DNA of 64,000 nt from Pseudomonas fluorescens (GCF_902498195.1 NZ_CABVIY010000002.1:186001-250000), one strand, 5' to 3'. Numbered from the stretch's first letter, positions 45,893 to 57,030 are shown. The notes: generated by a model not told the origin, from the letters alone. Program-made: numbers and translations.

Positions 45893-46383
45893 TGGTCGGT
45901 GTCAAAGCCTCCCGAAACGGCTGGATGGTCTGGCTGACGTTCGCCATCGGCATGCTGCTCAGCGTTTCGCCGCTGCCGCAGTTCATGGAAATCCTTCGCC
46001 CGCTGTGGCTCGGCCTGCTGCTGGCATTCTGGGCGCTGGCCCTGCCGCAAAAAGTCGGGATGGTCACCGCGTGGTGCCTGGGCCTGGCGGAAGACGTGCT
46101 GTATGGCACGTTGCTGGGTCAGAACGCGTTGATCCTGACCCTCATTACCTACCTGGTGCTGGCGCTGCAGCAACGCCTGCGGATGTTCCCGATGTGGCAG
46201 CAGAGCCTGGTGATCCTGGTGATCTTCGGCCTCGCGCAGCTGGTTCAACTCTGGCTCAGCGCGTTGACCGGCAACCGCCAGCCAACACTGGCGCTGGTCT
46301 TGCCGGCCCTGGTCAGCGCGCTGCTCTGGCCGTGGATCAGCTTCGGTTTGCGCGGATTGCGTCGACGCTACAAAATCAATTAA
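45892..46383 (+). CDS. mreD: Rod-shape protein MreD
   Basis: A 163-residue inner-membrane protein with about five hydrophobic helices ([20 protein letters not shown] near the N-terminus, [20 protein letters not shown] in the middle) and the basic end [10 protein letters not shown]. It anchors the MreBCD/RodA-PBP2 elongation complex. Its ATG shares a base with the mreC stop, so the two are translated together. Confidence 0.95.
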   Translation: MVGVKASRNGWMVWLTFAIGMLLSVSPLPQFMEILRPLWLGLLLAFWALALPQKVGMVTAWCLGLAEDVLYGTLLGQNALILTLITYLVLALQQRLRMFPMWQQSLVILVIFGLAQLVQLWLSALTGNRQPTLALVLPALVSALLWPWISFGLRGLRRRYKIN

Positions 46384-46426
46384 TTCGGTCAGGCATTTGC
46401 CTCCAACTCGACAGGGAGATGTCTTG

Positions 46427-47023
46427 ATGAAACGGCTGTATCTCGCCTCTGGCTCGCCGCGTCGGCGTGAACTGCTCACGCAGATCGGCGTGCCGTTCAC
46501 CGCCACCAGCGCGGACATCGACGAAACCCCCCTGACTCACGAATCTCCATTGGCCTATGTCGAGCGTCTGGCGCGCGGCAAGGCAGCGGCTGGCCGGGAT
46601 TGTGTGGCGTCCGATGCGCCGTTCTGCGTCCTGGGCGCCGATACCGCCGTGGTGCTCGACGGCAAAATTCTCGGCAAACCGGTTGATGAAGCCGATGCTT
46701 GCGCCATGCTGAAGCTGTTGTCCGGCCATGAACATGAAGTCCTGACGGCCATTGCGTTGCTCGACGGTGAGCGTTGCGAGTCGCGGGTGGTGCGCAGTGT
46801 GGTGCGGTTTCGCCCCATCGCCAGTGAGGAGGCGGCGGCCTACTGGGCCAGCGGCGAGCCACGGGACAAGGCCGGTGGTTACGGCATTCAAGGGTTGGGC
46901 GCGGTGTTTGTCGCCGGGCTCAATGGAAGTTATTCGGCGGTGGTTGGACTGCCGCTGTGCGAAACCGCGGAACTGCTCGGCCATTTCGGCATACCCTGTT
47001 GGCAAACCCCTGACGCGCGCTAA
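46427..47023 (+). CDS. maf: Maf-family nucleotide pyrophosphatase (YhdE type)
   Basis: A 198-residue house-cleaning pyrophosphatase acting on dTTP/UTP and modified nucleotides. Motifs: [18 protein letters not shown] at the start, [16 protein letters not shown] with the catalytic Asp, and the closing [21 protein letters not shown] eight bases before the ATG (46427). It follows mreD in the same order as yhdE in E. coli, and precedes rng. Confidence 0.94.
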   Translation: MKRLYLASGSPRRRELLTQIGVPFTATSADIDETPLTHESPLAYVERLARGKAAAGRDCVASDAPFCVLGADTAVVLDGKILGKPVDEADACAMLKLLSGHEHEVLTAIALLDGERCESRVVRSVVRFRPIASEEAAAYWASGEPRDKAGGYGIQGLGAVFVAGLNGSYSAVVGLPLCETAELLGHFGIPCWQTPDAR

Positions 47024-47080
47024 GCGTTGTACGGACCAGATGCGGCCATTAACGTGAACATGCCTGAACGAGACCCTGCC

Positions 47081-48538
47081 ATGAGTGAAGAGATCCTGAT
47101 CAACATCACGCCGATGGAATCACGCGTGGCGGTGGTTGAAAACGGTGTCCTGCAAGAGGTGCATGTCGAGCGCACGCAAAAGCGCGGGATCGTCGGCAAT
47201 ATCTATAAAGGCAAGGTCGTGCGCGTATTGCCGGGCATGCAGGCGGCTTTCGTCGATATCGGCCTGGATCGTGCCGCGTTCATCCATGCTTCGGAAATTT
47301 CCCTGCGTGAAGGCCCGGCGGTGGAGAGCATCAGTGCCCTGGTGCATGAAGGCCAGAGCCTGGTGGTGCAGGTCACCAAGGACCCGATCGGCTCCAAGGG
47401 CGCGCGCCTGACCACCCAGTTGTCGATCCCCTCGCGCTATCTGGTGTACATGCCGCGTACCGCCCATGTCGGCATTTCGCTGAAGATCGAAGACGAAGCC
47501 GAGCGCGAACGCCTCAAGCAAGTGGTCACCGATTGCGTGGCCAAGGAAGGGATCAAGGAAGCCGGTGGTTTTATCCTGCGTACCGCGGCGGAAGGTGCCG
47601 GGGCCGATGAGATCCTCATGGACATCCGCTACCTGCGCCGGCTCTGGGATCAGATCAGCGAGCAGATCAAAACCATCAGCGCACCCAGTGTGATCTACGA
47701 AGATCTCGGCCTGGCATTGCGCACCCTGCGTGACCTGGTGAGCCCGAAGATCGAGAAGATTCGTATCGACTCACGGGAAACCTTCCAGAAAACCACACAG
47801 TTCGTCGCCGAACTGATGCCGGAAATCGCCGATCGTCTGGAACATTACCCCGGTGAGCGGCCGATTTTCGACCTGTACGGTGTCGAGGACGAAATCCAGA
47901 AAGCCCTGGAACGCAAGGTCCCGCTGAAGTCAGGTGGTTATCTGGTGGTCGATCCGGCGGAAGCGATGAGCACCATCGACGTCAACACCGGGGCATTCGT
48001 CGGTCATCGCAACCTCGAAGAAACCATCTTCAAGACCAACCTCGAAGCCGCGACCGCCATCGCTCGCCAACTGCGCCTGCGCAATCTGGGCGGGATCATC
48101 ATCATCGACTTCATCGACATGGAAGACGAGGAACACCAGCGTCAGGTGCTGCGCACGCTGGAGAAGCAGCTCGAGCGTGATCACGCCAAGACCAACATCA
48201 TCGGTATCACCGAGCTGGGCCTGGTGCAGATGACGCGCAAGCGCACCCGCGAAAGCCTCGAGCAAGTGTTGTGCGAGCCGTGCACCAGCTGCCAGGGGCG
48301 CGGCAAGCTGAAGACCCCGGAGACCATTTGCTACGAAATCTTCCGCGAAATCCTCCGGGAGGCTCGCGCCTATCAGGCGGAAGGCTATCGTGTATTGGCG
48401 AACCAGAAAGTTGTCGACCGCCTGCTCGACGAAGAGTCCGGCAACGTCGCCGAACTGGAAGGATTTATTGGGCGCACCATTCGGTTCCAGGTCGAAACCA
48501 TGTACTCCCAGGAACAATACGACGTGGTGTTGCTCTGA
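47081..48538 (+). CDS. rng: Ribonuclease G
   Basis: A 485-residue endoribonuclease of the RNase E/G family, processing 16S rRNA 5' end and some mRNAs. The S1 domain (about 38-120) contains GNIYKGKVVRVLPGMQAAFV and DRAAFIHASE; the catalytic DNase-I-like part has VDVNTG within IDVNTGAFVGH, and the zinc-link cysteines are in LCEPCTSCQGRG. It lacks the long C-terminal scaffold of RNase E. Start MSEEILINITPMESR matches the family. Part of the mre-maf-rng-yhdP-tldD block. Confidence 0.97.
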   Translation: MSEEILINITPMESRVAVVENGVLQEVHVERTQKRGIVGNIYKGKVVRVLPGMQAAFVDIGLDRAAFIHASEISLREGPAVESISALVHEGQSLVVQVTKDPIGSKGARLTTQLSIPSRYLVYMPRTAHVGISLKIEDEAERERLKQVVTDCVAKEGIKEAGGFILRTAAEGAGADEILMDIRYLRRLWDQISEQIKTISAPSVIYEDLGLALRTLRDLVSPKIEKIRIDSRETFQKTTQFVAELMPEIADRLEHYPGERPIFDLYGVEDEIQKALERKVPLKSGGYLVVDPAEAMSTIDVNTGAFVGHRNLEETIFKTNLEAATAIARQLRLRNLGGIIIIDFIDMEDEEHQRQVLRTLEKQLERDHAKTNIIGITELGLVQMTRKRTRESLEQVLCEPCTSCQGRGKLKTPETICYEIFREILREARAYQAEGYRVLANQKVVDRLLDEESGNVAELEGFIGRTIRFQVETMYSQEQYDVVLL

Positions 48539-48613
48539 ATCGCCATGTCTTGATTAAACCTGCACGGCTGGCTTCAGCTTTCCGCAACACTTTTGCCATG
48601 GGAGCCAACTGAC

Positions 48614-51600
48614 ATGGAGCGTCTGACACGCATTTTGGCCGCTTTGACCCGCTGGGGTCTGGGCCTGTGCGCGTTGGTTTTGGTGTTGATGGCGTTGTAC
48701 GTCAGCCTGGGCCGCGAACTGGCGCCGCTGGTGGGCGAGTACCGTGACGAAGTCGAGACCCGGGCCGGCGAGGCCCTGGGGATGCCGCTGCAAATCGGTG
48801 AGCTGGAAGGCAGCTGGAGCGGTTTCGCGCCCATCCTGTCGGCGCACGATGTGACCCTCGGCGAGGGCGCCAATGCCCTGCACCTGGAGAGCGTGCGCGC
48901 GGTACCGGACCTGTGGGCCAGCCTGCTGGCGCGCGAAGTGCGCATCGCCCATGTCGCGCTCAATGGCCTGAAAATCAGCCTCAAGCAAGGCGATGACGGT
49001 CAGTGGGCGCTGGAAGGCCTGCCGGTCAAGGACGATCAGCCGCTCGATCCCGAACAATTGCTCAATCGCCTGCAAATGATCCAGCAGTTGTCGGTACTCG
49101 ACAGTCAGGTCACCTTGCAGCCGTGGGGTGCGTCGCCGCTGACGTTGACCTATGTCGGCCTGACCCTGAAAACCGGTGCCACCCGTCAGCGCCTCGATGC
49201 CCGTTTGACCCTGCCCGATGGCCAGCCGCTGGCCATGAGTGTCCGTACCCGCCTGCGTGCCAGTCAATGGAAAGACGGTGAGGCCGAGGTTTACCTGAGC
49301 CTGCCGCAAAGCGACTGGTCGAAATGGCTGCCCGAGAACATCAGCCAGCAGTGGAATTTTTCCGAGATCAAGGCCGGTGGCGAGCTATGGGTCACCTGGG
49401 GCAAGGGTGTGTTGCAAAGCGCTACGGTGCGTTTGAATGCGCCGCACCTCAAGGGCGCCTATGCCGAGCGCAAGCCGGTCAAGATCGACAACCTGGCGCT
49501 TAACGGCTATTTCCAGCGCAGTGCGCAAGGGATGTTGGTGACGGTGGATTCCCTGGCCATGAATCTCGGCAAGACCCGCTGGGAATCCCGACTACAGGTC
49601 AAGCAAACCGCCGCCACCGATAAAACCGAAGAACTCTGGCACCTGCAGGCCGACCGCCTTGACCTGACGCCGCTCACGCCGTTGCTCAATGCCCTGGCGC
49701 CATTGCCGGAAGGCTTTGCCACGGTGGTCGAGCGACTCAAGGTCACCGGCGGGCTGCGCAATGTACTGATCGACGTGCGGCCCAATGCCACCGACGACAG
49801 CAAGTTCAGCTTTGCCGCCAACCTTGAACAGGTGGGTTTCAACGCCTATCACGGCGCACCGGCGGCCCGGAATGTCACGGGCAGCATCAGCGGTGACCTC
49901 GGGCACGGCGAGTTGCGCATGGACAGCAAGGATTTCATGCTGCACCTGGACCCGATTTTCGCCAAACCCTGGCAATACCTCCAGGCCAACGCCCGCCTGA
50001 CCTGGAAACTCGATAAAGAAGGTTTCACCCTGATCGCGCCGTACCTGAAGGTGCTGGGCGAGGAGGGCAAGATTGCCGGCGACTTCCTGATCCGCCTGCA
50101 TTTCGATCACACCCAGGAAGACTACATGGACCTGCGGGTCGGCCTGGTGGACGGTGACGGTCGCTACACCGCCAAGTACCTGCCAGCGGTGCTCAGCCCG
50201 GCGCTGGACGAATGGTTGCGCACGGCGATTCTCAAGGGCGCGGTGGACCAGGGCTTCTTCCAGTACCAGGGCTCGTTGAACCATGGTGCGGCCGACACAG
50301 CGCGCAGCATCAGCCTGTTTTTCAAGGTGCACGATGCCGAGCTGGCGTTCCAGCCAGGCTGGCCCCATGTCAGCAAAGTCACGGGCGATGTCTTCGTTGA
50401 AGACAGTGGCGTGCGGATTCTGGCCAGCAAGGGGCAACTGCTCGACACCCAGGTCAGCGACATTTACGTCAACATTCCCCATGTGCCCGAAGGGCAAAGC
50501 TCCCACCTGTTGCTCGACGGCGCATTCGCCGGAGGCTTGGGTGATGGCTTGAAAATCCTGCAAACAGCGCCGATCGGCACGGCTGAAACCTTTGCCGGCT
50601 GGGAAGGCGAGGGCGATCTGCAAGGCAAATTGAAGCTGGATATTCCGCTGGTCAAAGGTGAGCAGCCGAAGATCCTCGTCGATTTCAAGACCGCCAAGGC
50701 TCGCCTGAAACTGGCCGAGCCGACCCTGGAACTGGCCCAGCTCAAGGGCGATTTCCGTTTCGACAGCGCCAAGGGCCTGAGCGGGCAAAACATCACCGCA
50801 CGGGTCTTCGACAAACCGGTGACCGCGCAGATTTTCGCCGAGGGTCGCGAGGGCAAGCTCAACACCCGGGTCACCGCTGCGGGGCAGGTCGAGGTCAAGA
50901 AACTCACCGACTGGCTGAAGGTGACCCAGCCCTTGCCGGTGAGCGGCGTCATCCCTTATCAGTTGCAGCTGACCCTGGATGGCGCCGATAGCCAATTGAT
51001 GGTCAATTCCAATCTCAAAGGTGTCACCGTGGATTTGCCGGCACCTTTCGGCATGTCGGCCGATGCGGGGCGTGACACGACGTTTCGCATGACCCTGCAA
51101 GGAGCAGAGCGCCGCTATTGGGTGAACTACGGCGAACTGGCCAATTTCACTTTTGCCGCACCCGCGGCCAATTTCGCCGACGGGCGCGGTGAGTTGTTCC
51201 TGGGCAAGGGTGAGGCGGTGCTGCCAGGTGCCAAGGGCTTGCGGATACGCGGCGTGCTCTCGGAGCTGGACGTCGGCCCATGGCAGGATCTGGTCAGCAA
51301 GTATGCCGGGCAAGACCCCGGCGGCAGCGCCAAGCAATTGCTCAGCGGCGCGGATTTCAAGGTCGGCAAGCTCAGCGCCCTCGGCACCACGCTGGATCAG
51401 GCTTCCGTGCAGTTGACGCGCAAACCGTCTGCCTGGGCATTGCAGCTCGACAGTCAACAGGTCAAGGGCAACGCCAGCTTCCCCGATGCCAAGGCCGCGC
51501 CGATGGTGATCAATCTGCAGACCGTGCGTCTGCCCGCCCCTGACCCGACGGTGCTGGCCGACGAGAACTCGCCGGATCCACTGGCCTCGGTCGACCCGAC

Positions 51601-52417
51601 CAAGATCCCTGCGCTGGATATCACCATCAATCAGCTGTTCCAGGGCAACGACCTGGTGGGTGCGTGGTCGCTCAAAGTGCGTCCTACGGCCAAGGGCATC
51701 GCCCTCAACTCGCTGGACATGGGCCTCAAGGGCATTCTGTTGCAGGGCAGCGGCGGCTGGGAAGGCACGCCCGGCTCCAGCACCAGCTGGTACAAGGGGC
51801 GGATCAGCGGCAAGAATCTTGCCGATGTGCTCAAGGGCTGGGGCTTTGCACCGAGCGTCACCAGCCAGGAGTTCCGTATGGATGTTGACGGCCGCTGGCC
51901 CGGTTCACCGGCATGGCTGGCCTCCAAGCGCTTCTCCGGCACCCTCGATGCGTCGATGAAGGAAGGCCAGTTTGTTGAAGTCGAAGGCGGAGCGCAGGCG
52001 TTGCGGGTGTTCGGCCTGCTCAACTTCAACTCCATCGGTCGGCGTTTGCGCCTGGACTTCTCCGATCTGTTCGGTAAAGGCTTGAGCTATGACCGGGTCA
52101 AGGGGCTGCTGGTGGCGACCAATGGCGTCTACGTCACCCGTGAGCCGATCCAGATGACCGGCCCGTCGAGCAATGTTGAACTCAACGGCACCCTGAACCT
52201 GGTGGGCGATCAGATTGATGCCAAGTTGCTGGTGACCTTGCCGGTGACCAACAATCTGCCGATTGCGGCACTGATCGTCGGCGCACCGGCCATTGGCGGG
52301 GCACTGTTTCTGATCGACAAGTTGATCGGTGATCGCGTGTCCCGTTTCGCCAGCGTGAAGTACACCGTCAAAGGGCCGTGGAAAGACCCGAAAATCACCT
52401 TCGACAAGCCTTTTTGA
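48614..52417 (+). CDS. yhdP: YhdP-type AsmA-like envelope protein
   Basis: A 1267-residue protein with one N-terminal membrane helix (about 13-32, LTRWGLGLCALVLVLMALYV) and a very long periplasmic beta-rich part, ending in an AsmA_2-type C-terminal domain (ALRVFGLLNFNSIGRRLRLD). E. coli YhdP is 1266 residues long. This family forms bridge-like proteins that carry phospholipids from the inner to the outer membrane, together with TamB and YdbH. Start MERLTRILAALTRW has GGGAG nine bases upstream; the ATG seven codons earlier overlaps that site. Second strand homology to E. coli gene order (rng-yhdP-tldD) holds. Confidence 0.95.
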   Translation: MERLTRILAALTRWGLGLCALVLVLMALYVSLGRELAPLVGEYRDEVETRAGEALGMPLQIGELEGSWSGFAPILSAHDVTLGEGANALHLESVRAVPDLWASLLAREVRIAHVALNGLKISLKQGDDGQWALEGLPVKDDQPLDPEQLLNRLQMIQQLSVLDSQVTLQPWGASPLTLTYVGLTLKTGATRQRLDARLTLPDGQPLAMSVRTRLRASQWKDGEAEVYLSLPQSDWSKWLPENISQQWNFSEIKAGGELWVTWGKGVLQSATVRLNAPHLKGAYAERKPVKIDNLALNGYFQRSAQGMLVTVDSLAMNLGKTRWESRLQVKQTAATDKTEELWHLQADRLDLTPLTPLLNALAPLPEGFATVVERLKVTGGLRNVLIDVRPNATDDSKFSFAANLEQVGFNAYHGAPAARNVTGSISGDLGHGELRMDSKDFMLHLDPIFAKPWQYLQANARLTWKLDKEGFTLIAPYLKVLGEEGKIAGDFLIRLHFDHTQEDYMDLRVGLVDGDGRYTAKYLPAVLSPALDEWLRTAILKGAVDQGFFQYQGSLNHGAADTARSISLFFKVHDAELAFQPGWPHVSKVTGDVFVEDSGVRILASKGQLLDTQVSDIYVNIPHVPEGQSSHLLLDGAFAGGLGDGLKILQTAPIGTAETFAGWEGEGDLQGKLKLDIPLVKGEQPKILVDFKTAKARLKLAEPTLELAQLKGDFRFDSAKGLSGQNITARVFDKPVTAQIFAEGREGKLNTRVTAAGQVEVKKLTDWLKVTQPLPVSGVIPYQLQLTLDGADSQLMVNSNLKGVTVDLPAPFGMSADAGRDTTFRMTLQGAERRYWVNYGELANFTFAAPAANFADGRGELFLGKGEAVLPGAKGLRIRGVLSELDVGPWQDLVSKYAGQDPGGSAKQLLSGADFKVGKLSALGTTLDQASVQLTRKPSAWALQLDSQQVKGNASFPDAKAAPMVINLQTVRLPAPDPTVLADENSPDPLASVDPTKIPALDITINQLFQGNDLVGAWSLKVRPTAKGIALNSLDMGLKGILLQGSGGWEGTPGSSTSWYKGRISGKNLADVLKGWGFAPSVTSQEFRMDVDGRWPGSPAWLASKRFSGTLDASMKEGQFVEVEGGAQALRVFGLLNFNSIGRRLRLDFSDLFGKGLSYDRVKGLLVATNGVYVTREPIQMTGPSSNVELNGTLNLVGDQIDAKLLVTLPVTNNLPIAALIVGAPAIGGALFLIDKLIGDRVSRFASVKYTVKGPWKDPKITFDKPF

Positions 52418-52462
52418 AACGCCATCCTTCGGACCTATGGAGTAGCATGGCCGTACACTTCA

Positions 52463-52547
52463 CCTGTAGGAGCTGCCGCAGGCTGCGATCTTTTGATTTT
52501 AAGAATCAAAAGATCGCAGCCTCGTTTCACTCGGCAGCTCCTACAGG
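52463..52547. repeat. REPIN, GCTGCGATC type
   Basis: Inverted units with TGTAGGAGCTGCCGCAGG at the left and its partner at the right; the centre GATCTTTTGATTTTAAGAAT extends the stem. Lies between yhdP and the nitrilase-like gene. Confidence 0.92.
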
Positions 52548-52576
52548 CTTGCGTTGACTTCAGATAAGGAATGGCC

Positions 52577-53431
52577 ATGTCCCTAGCGGTGATTCAAATG
52601 GTCAGCCAGAGCGACGTGCTGGCCAACCTGGCCCAGGCCCGTCGCCTGCTTGAAAAGGCAGCGGCTGGTGGTGCCGTGCTTGCCGTGTTGCCGGAAAATT
52701 TCGCCGCCATGGGTCGGCGGGACATCGCCGACATCGGTCGCGCCGAAGCGCTGGGCGAAGGTCCGATCCTGCCCTGGTTGAAACAGACCGCACGTGACCT
52801 CAAGTTATGGATAGTGGCGGGCACCTTGCCATTGCCACCGGTGGATCAGCCGACGGCCAAGGTGCATGCCTGCTCGTTGCTGGTCAATGACCAGGGCGAA
52901 ACGGTCGCTCGCTACGACAAGCTGCACCTGTTTGACGTGGACGTGACAGACAATCGCGGCCGTTATCGCGAATCCGATGACTATGCTTATGGCAGTGGGG
53001 TCGTGGTCGCAGACACGCCGGTGGGGCGAGTCGGCCTGACGGTCTGTTATGACTTGCGCTTCCCGGAGCTCTACAGTGAATTGCGTGCGGCCGGCGCCGA
53101 GCTGATTACCGCGCCGTCGGCCTTTACCGCGGTGACCGGCGCCGCGCACTGGGATGTGCTGATTCGTGCGCGCGCCATCGAAACCCAGTGTTATGTGCTC
53201 GCGGCCGCCCAGGGCGGGACGCATCCGGGGCCACGGGAAACCTGGGGCCATGCGGCCATTGTCGACCCATGGGGGCGTGTGCTGGCGCAACAGGATCAAG
53301 GCGAGGCGGTGCTGCTGGCCGAGCGCGACAGCAGCGAACAGGCGTCCATCCGGGCGCGGATGCCGGTGTCCAGTCACCGGCGATTTTTCTCGCAGGGCGC
53401 TCAGCGACCTGCATCAGAACGACGAATTTAA
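52577..53431 (+). CDS. Carbon-nitrogen hydrolase (nitrilase superfamily, Nit type)
   Basis: A 284-residue amidohydrolase of the nitrilase superfamily. The Glu-Lys-Cys triad is visible: Glu40 (AVLPENFAAM), Lys115 (RYDKLHLFDVD) and Cys157 (LTVCYDLRFPEL). The GRYRESDDYAYG-like loop resembles Nit1/deaminated-glutathione amidases, which repair side products of transaminases, so that is the likeliest activity. Start at the second ATG (52577) with AAGGA six bases upstream; the first ATG at 52571 sits on that site. Its stop lies 12 bases before tldD. Confidence 0.9.
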   Translation: MSLAVIQMVSQSDVLANLAQARRLLEKAAAGGAVLAVLPENFAAMGRRDIADIGRAEALGEGPILPWLKQTARDLKLWIVAGTLPLPPVDQPTAKVHACSLLVNDQGETVARYDKLHLFDVDVTDNRGRYRESDDYAYGSGVVVADTPVGRVGLTVCYDLRFPELYSELRAAGAELITAPSAFTAVTGAAHWDVLIRARAIETQCYVLAAAQGGTHPGPRETWGHAAIVDPWGRVLAQQDQGEAVLLAERDSSEQASIRARMPVSSHRRFFSQGAQRPASERRI

Positions 53432-53443
53432 GGCGTAAAGCAT

Positions 53444-54886
53444 ATGAGCGAGTTGTTGTCCTCAGTCAGTGAACACCTCCTGGCGCCCGGCGGCGTAACG
53501 ATCGAAAGCCTGCAAGGTGTGCTCGGCGACCTGGCCGGCCCGGGTATCGATGCCGCCGACCTGTATTTCCAGGGGCAGATTTCCGAGTCGTGGGCGCTGG
53601 AAGACGGGATCGTCAAGGAAGGCAGCTTCAACCTCGACCAGGGTGTGGGCGTGCGCGCGCAATCGGGTGAAAAAACCGGTTTCGCCTACAGCAACGCGAT
53701 CACCCTGGAAGCCCTGGGCGCGGCGGCCCGTGCCGCCCGTTCGATTTCCCGCGCCGGGCAGAACGGCACGGTGCAAGCGTTCACCACCCAGGATGTTGCG
53801 CAGCTGTACGCGCCGGACAATCCGCTGGAAGTGCTGACCCGTGCCGAGAAAGTCGATCTGCTCAAGCGTGTCGATGCCGCCACTCGCGCGCTCGATCCGC
53901 GTATCCAGCAAGTCACCGTGAGCATGGCCGGTGTGTGGGAGCGGATCCTGGTGGCGTCCACCGATGGCGGCCTGGCGGCGGACGTGCGGCCGCTGGTGCG
54001 CTTCAACGTCAGTGTGATCGTCGAGCAGAATGGTCGTCGCGAGCGCGGTGGCCATGGCGGCGGCGGTCGGACCGATTACCGTTATTTCCTCGGCGAAGAC
54101 CGCGCCATGGGCTATGCCCGTGAAGCGCTGCGTCAGGCATTGGTCAATCTGGAAGCCATTCCGGCACCGGCCGGCACCTTGCCGGTGGTGCTCGGTTCCG
54201 GCTGGTCGGGCGTGCTGTTGCACGAAGCGGTCGGCCACGGCCTGGAAGGCGACTTCAACCGCAAGGGCAGCTCGGCCTACAGCGGGCGCATGGGCGAGAT
54301 GGTTGCGTCCAAGCTGTGCACCATTGTCGATGACGGCACCCTGTCCGGTCGCCGTGGCTCCCTGAGCGTTGACGATGAAGGCACCCCGACCGAATGCACC
54401 ACGCTGATCGAGAACGGCGTGCTCAAGGGTTACATGCAGGACAAGCTCAACGCGCGCCTGATGGGCGTGGCCCGCACCGGCAACGGCCGTCGCGAATCCT
54501 ACGCGCATCTGCCGATGCCACGCATGACCAACACCTACATGCTGGCCGGCGAAAGCGACCCGGCGGAAATCATTGCCTCGGTGAAGAAGGGCATCTACTG
54601 CGCCAACCTCGGCGGCGGCCAGGTCGATATCACCAGTGGCAAGTTCGTGTTCTCTACCAGCGAGGCGTACCTGATCGAAGACGGCAAGATCACTGCCCCG
54701 GTCAAAGGCGCGACGTTGATCGGCAACGGCCCGGAGGCCATGAGCAAGGTGTCGATGGTCGGCAACGATCTGGCGCTGGACAGCGGTGTGGGCACGTGTG
54801 GCAAGGATGGGCAGTCGGTGCCGGTGGGTGTCGGCCAGCCAACGCTGAAAATTGATGCGATCACCGTGGGTGGCACGGGCTCGTAA
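53444..54886 (+). CDS. tldD: Metalloprotease subunit TldD
   Basis: A 480-residue zinc protease subunit. The metal motif HEAVGH is seen in [16 protein letters not shown] (about 257-272), with a downstream cysteine in the conserved [12 protein letters not shown] region. TldD pairs with TldE (PmbA, here at 55613) to degrade unfolded peptides, mature microcins and the CcdA antitoxin. Start [17 protein letters not shown] is family-typical. Last gene of the mre block; a REPIN follows 11 bases after the stop. Confidence 0.97.
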   Translation: MSELLSSVSEHLLAPGGVTIESLQGVLGDLAGPGIDAADLYFQGQISESWALEDGIVKEGSFNLDQGVGVRAQSGEKTGFAYSNAITLEALGAAARAARSISRAGQNGTVQAFTTQDVAQLYAPDNPLEVLTRAEKVDLLKRVDAATRALDPRIQQVTVSMAGVWERILVASTDGGLAADVRPLVRFNVSVIVEQNGRRERGGHGGGGRTDYRYFLGEDRAMGYAREALRQALVNLEAIPAPAGTLPVVLGSGWSGVLLHEAVGHGLEGDFNRKGSSAYSGRMGEMVASKLCTIVDDGTLSGRRGSLSVDDEGTPTECTTLIENGVLKGYMQDKLNARLMGVARTGNGRRESYAHLPMPRMTNTYMLAGESDPAEIIASVKKGIYCANLGGGQVDITSGKFVFSTSEAYLIEDGKITAPVKGATLIGNGPEAMSKVSMVGNDLALDSGVGTCGKDGQSVPVGVGQPTLKIDAITVGGTGS

Positions 54887-54897
54887 GGAAAAACAAC

Positions 54898-54966
54898 CGT
54901 AGGAGCTGCCGCAGGCTGCGATCTTTTGATCTTGAAATGATCGCAGCCTGCGGCAGCTCCTACAGG
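54898..54966. repeat. REPIN, GCTGCGATC type
   Basis: Inverted units GTAGGAGCTGCCGCAGGC and its complement, only about 69 bases in total with a short centre, between convergent tldD and darP. Confidence 0.92.
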
Positions 54967-54979
54967 AGAAGGACGTTAA

Positions 54980-55504
54980 TCAGCGCAAACCGCGTTGAGT
55001 CTCGTCCAGCTCACGGATGTACTTGAAGATTTTACGGCTGGAAGCAGGAGGCTTGTTTTGCGCAACCTCGTGCTGGGCCTGACGGATCAAGGAACGCAAT
55101 TGCTGGCGATCGGCGTCAGGGTAGTCGACGACGAATTTTTCCAGAACGGCATCGTCACCGGCAATCAGGCGATCTCGCCAGCGCTCCAGGTTATGGAAGC
55201 GCTCGTTGTACTGGCGAGTGGAGGCATCGAGTTGATCGAGCAACACCAGAATGGCGTCAGTGTCCTGATCGCGCATCAGCTTGCCGATGAACTGAAGGTG
55301 CCGTTTACGCGCGATGTTCGCGGTGTGCTTGGGCGCATCGGCCAGGGCCCGGCGCAAGGCGTCGGTCAAGGGCAGTTTTGCCACCAAGTCAGGCTTGAGT
55401 GTTGTAAGGCGCTCGCCAAGGTCAACCAGAGCATGCAGCTCGCGTTTAACCTGGGATTTGCTTTTTTCTCCCGTATCGAGGGAGTCGTCGTAAGAATCAA
55501 CCAT
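54980..55504 (-). CDS. darP: Ribosome biogenesis factor DarP (YjgA, DUF615)
   Basis: A 174-residue protein of the DUF615/YjgA family, which binds the late 50S subunit and helps peptidyl-transferase centre maturation. It has the typical opening [19 protein letters not shown], the all-helical body and the basic end [17 protein letters not shown]. Start [14 protein letters not shown] is family-typical; longer frames upstream run over pmbA. It lies between tldD and divergent pmbA, with the yjgA-pmbA divergence also present in E. coli. Confidence 0.95.
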   Translation of the reverse strand: MVDSYDDSLDTGEKSKSQVKRELHALVDLGERLTTLKPDLVAKLPLTDALRRALADAPKHTANIARKRHLQFIGKLMRDQDTDAILVLLDQLDASTRQYNERFHNLERWRDRLIAGDDAVLEKFVVDYPDADRQQLRSLIRQAQHEVAQNKPPASSRKIFKYIRELDETQRGLR

Positions 55505-55612
55505 GGTGGCCGTCCGCAAGAAAACGCCGCCATGATAACCAGTCGGGGGCCGCTTGTCCGGCCCGGTCGCTCGATGACCGTTACCGAAAGCAGAATTTGA
55601 GTGGAGAACAGC

Positions 55613-56959
55613 ATGAGTGCAGTTGAAAGCGTCGGCCCACAAGCATTGCCGGCACTGCAAGAGCAAGTCGAGCAGATCATCGCTGAAGCCAAGCGCCAGG
55701 GCGCCAGTGCCTGTGAAGTGGCGGTGTCCCTGGAGCAGGGCCTGTCGACCTCGGTACGCCAGCGCGAAGTCGAAACTGTTGAATTCAATCGCGATCAGGG
55801 CTTTGGCATCACCTTGTACGTCGGCCAGCGCAAGGGCTCGGCCAGCACCTCGGCCAGCGGTCCGGATGCTATCCGCGAAACCGTCGCCGCGGCACTGGCC
55901 ATTGCCAAGCACACGTCGGAGGACGAGGCTTCGGGTCTGGCGGATGCCGCACTGATGGCCCGGGATCTGCAGGACTTCGACCTGTTCCATGAGTGGGACA
56001 TCACGCCGGAGCAAGCCATCGAGCAGGCCCTGGCGTGTGAAGCCGCGGCCTTCGCTGCCGACAGCCGAATCAAGAACGCCGATGGCACCACCCTGAGCAC
56101 TCATCAGGGCTGCCGGGTCTACGGCAACAGCCACGGGTTTATCGGTGGCTACGCATCGACGCGGCACAGCCTCAGTTGCGTGATGATCGCCGAGGCCGAC
56201 GGCCAGATGCAGCGCGATTACTGGTACGACGTGAACCGCCAGGGCAATTTGCTGGCCGACCCGGTGAGCATTGGCCAGCGTGCCGCGCAACGGGCTGCGA
56301 GCCGCCTGGGTGCGCGTCCGGTGCCGACCTGCGAAGTGCCGGTGCTGTTCTCCGCGGAGCTGGCCGGTGGTCTGTTTGGCAGTTTCCTGTCGGCCATTTC
56401 CGGCGGCAGCCTGTATCGCAAATCATCGTTCCTTGAGGGCACCCTGGGCCAGAAACTGTTTCCGGAGTGGCTGACCATCGACGAGCGTCCGCATCTGATG
56501 CGGGCGATGGGCAGTGCGGCGTTCGATGGCGATGGCCTGGCGACGTATGCCAAGCCGTTCGTCGAAAAAGGCGAACTGGTGTCCTACATCCTCGGCACTT
56601 ACTCCGGTCGCAAGCTGGGCATGCCGAGCACCGCGAACGCCGGTGGTGTGCACAACCTGTTCGTCACCCATGGCGATGAAGATCAGGCCGCCTTGCTGCG
56701 CCGCATGGGGCGCGGCCTGCTGGTGACCGAATTGATGGGCCAGGGCCTGAACATGGTGACGGGTGATTATTCCCGCGGCGCGGCGGGGTATTGGGTCGAA
56801 AACGGCGAAATCCAGTTCGCGGTCCAGGAAGTGACCATCGCCGGCAACATGCGCGACATGTTCAAACAGATCGTTGCCGTGGGTAATGACCTGGAGCTGC
56901 GCAGCAATATTCGCACGGGGTCGGTGTTGATCGAGCGGATGACTGTCGCCGGTAGCTGA
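55613..56959 (+). CDS. pmbA: Metalloprotease subunit PmbA/TldE
   Basis: A 448-residue partner of TldD. It has the common fold but lacks the HExxxH zinc motif, as expected for TldE. Recognisable parts are [38 protein letters not shown] and the closing [18 protein letters not shown]. Start 55613 has GGAGAA upstream. A strong terminator follows (56981-57013). Needed for maturation of peptide antibiotics such as microcin B17 in E. coli. Confidence 0.96.
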   Translation: MSAVESVGPQALPALQEQVEQIIAEAKRQGASACEVAVSLEQGLSTSVRQREVETVEFNRDQGFGITLYVGQRKGSASTSASGPDAIRETVAAALAIAKHTSEDEASGLADAALMARDLQDFDLFHEWDITPEQAIEQALACEAAAFAADSRIKNADGTTLSTHQGCRVYGNSHGFIGGYASTRHSLSCVMIAEADGQMQRDYWYDVNRQGNLLADPVSIGQRAAQRAASRLGARPVPTCEVPVLFSAELAGGLFGSFLSAISGGSLYRKSSFLEGTLGQKLFPEWLTIDERPHLMRAMGSAAFDGDGLATYAKPFVEKGELVSYILGTYSGRKLGMPSTANAGGVHNLFVTHGDEDQAALLRRMGRGLLVTELMGQGLNMVTGDYSRGAAGYWVENGEIQFAVQEVTIAGNMRDMFKQIVAVGNDLELRSNIRTGSVLIERMTVAGS

Positions 56960-56980
56960 GCCTCCTCGCTGTAGACTGAG

Positions 56981-57013
56981 GCGCGCCACCCACGGGGTGG
57001 CGCGCTTTTTTTT
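56981..57013 (+). terminator. Terminator of pmbA
   Basis: GCGCGCCACCC (56981-56991) pairs perfectly with GGGTGGCGCGC (56995-57005) and is followed by eight T. Confidence 0.95.
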
Positions 57014-57030
57014 GCCCTGCAGGAGCCTCA

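Noticed and set aside
49592..51457. 621-codon reverse-strand frame inside yhdP.
   Set aside because: Shadow of yhdP; composition biased to Gln, His and Val and no start context.
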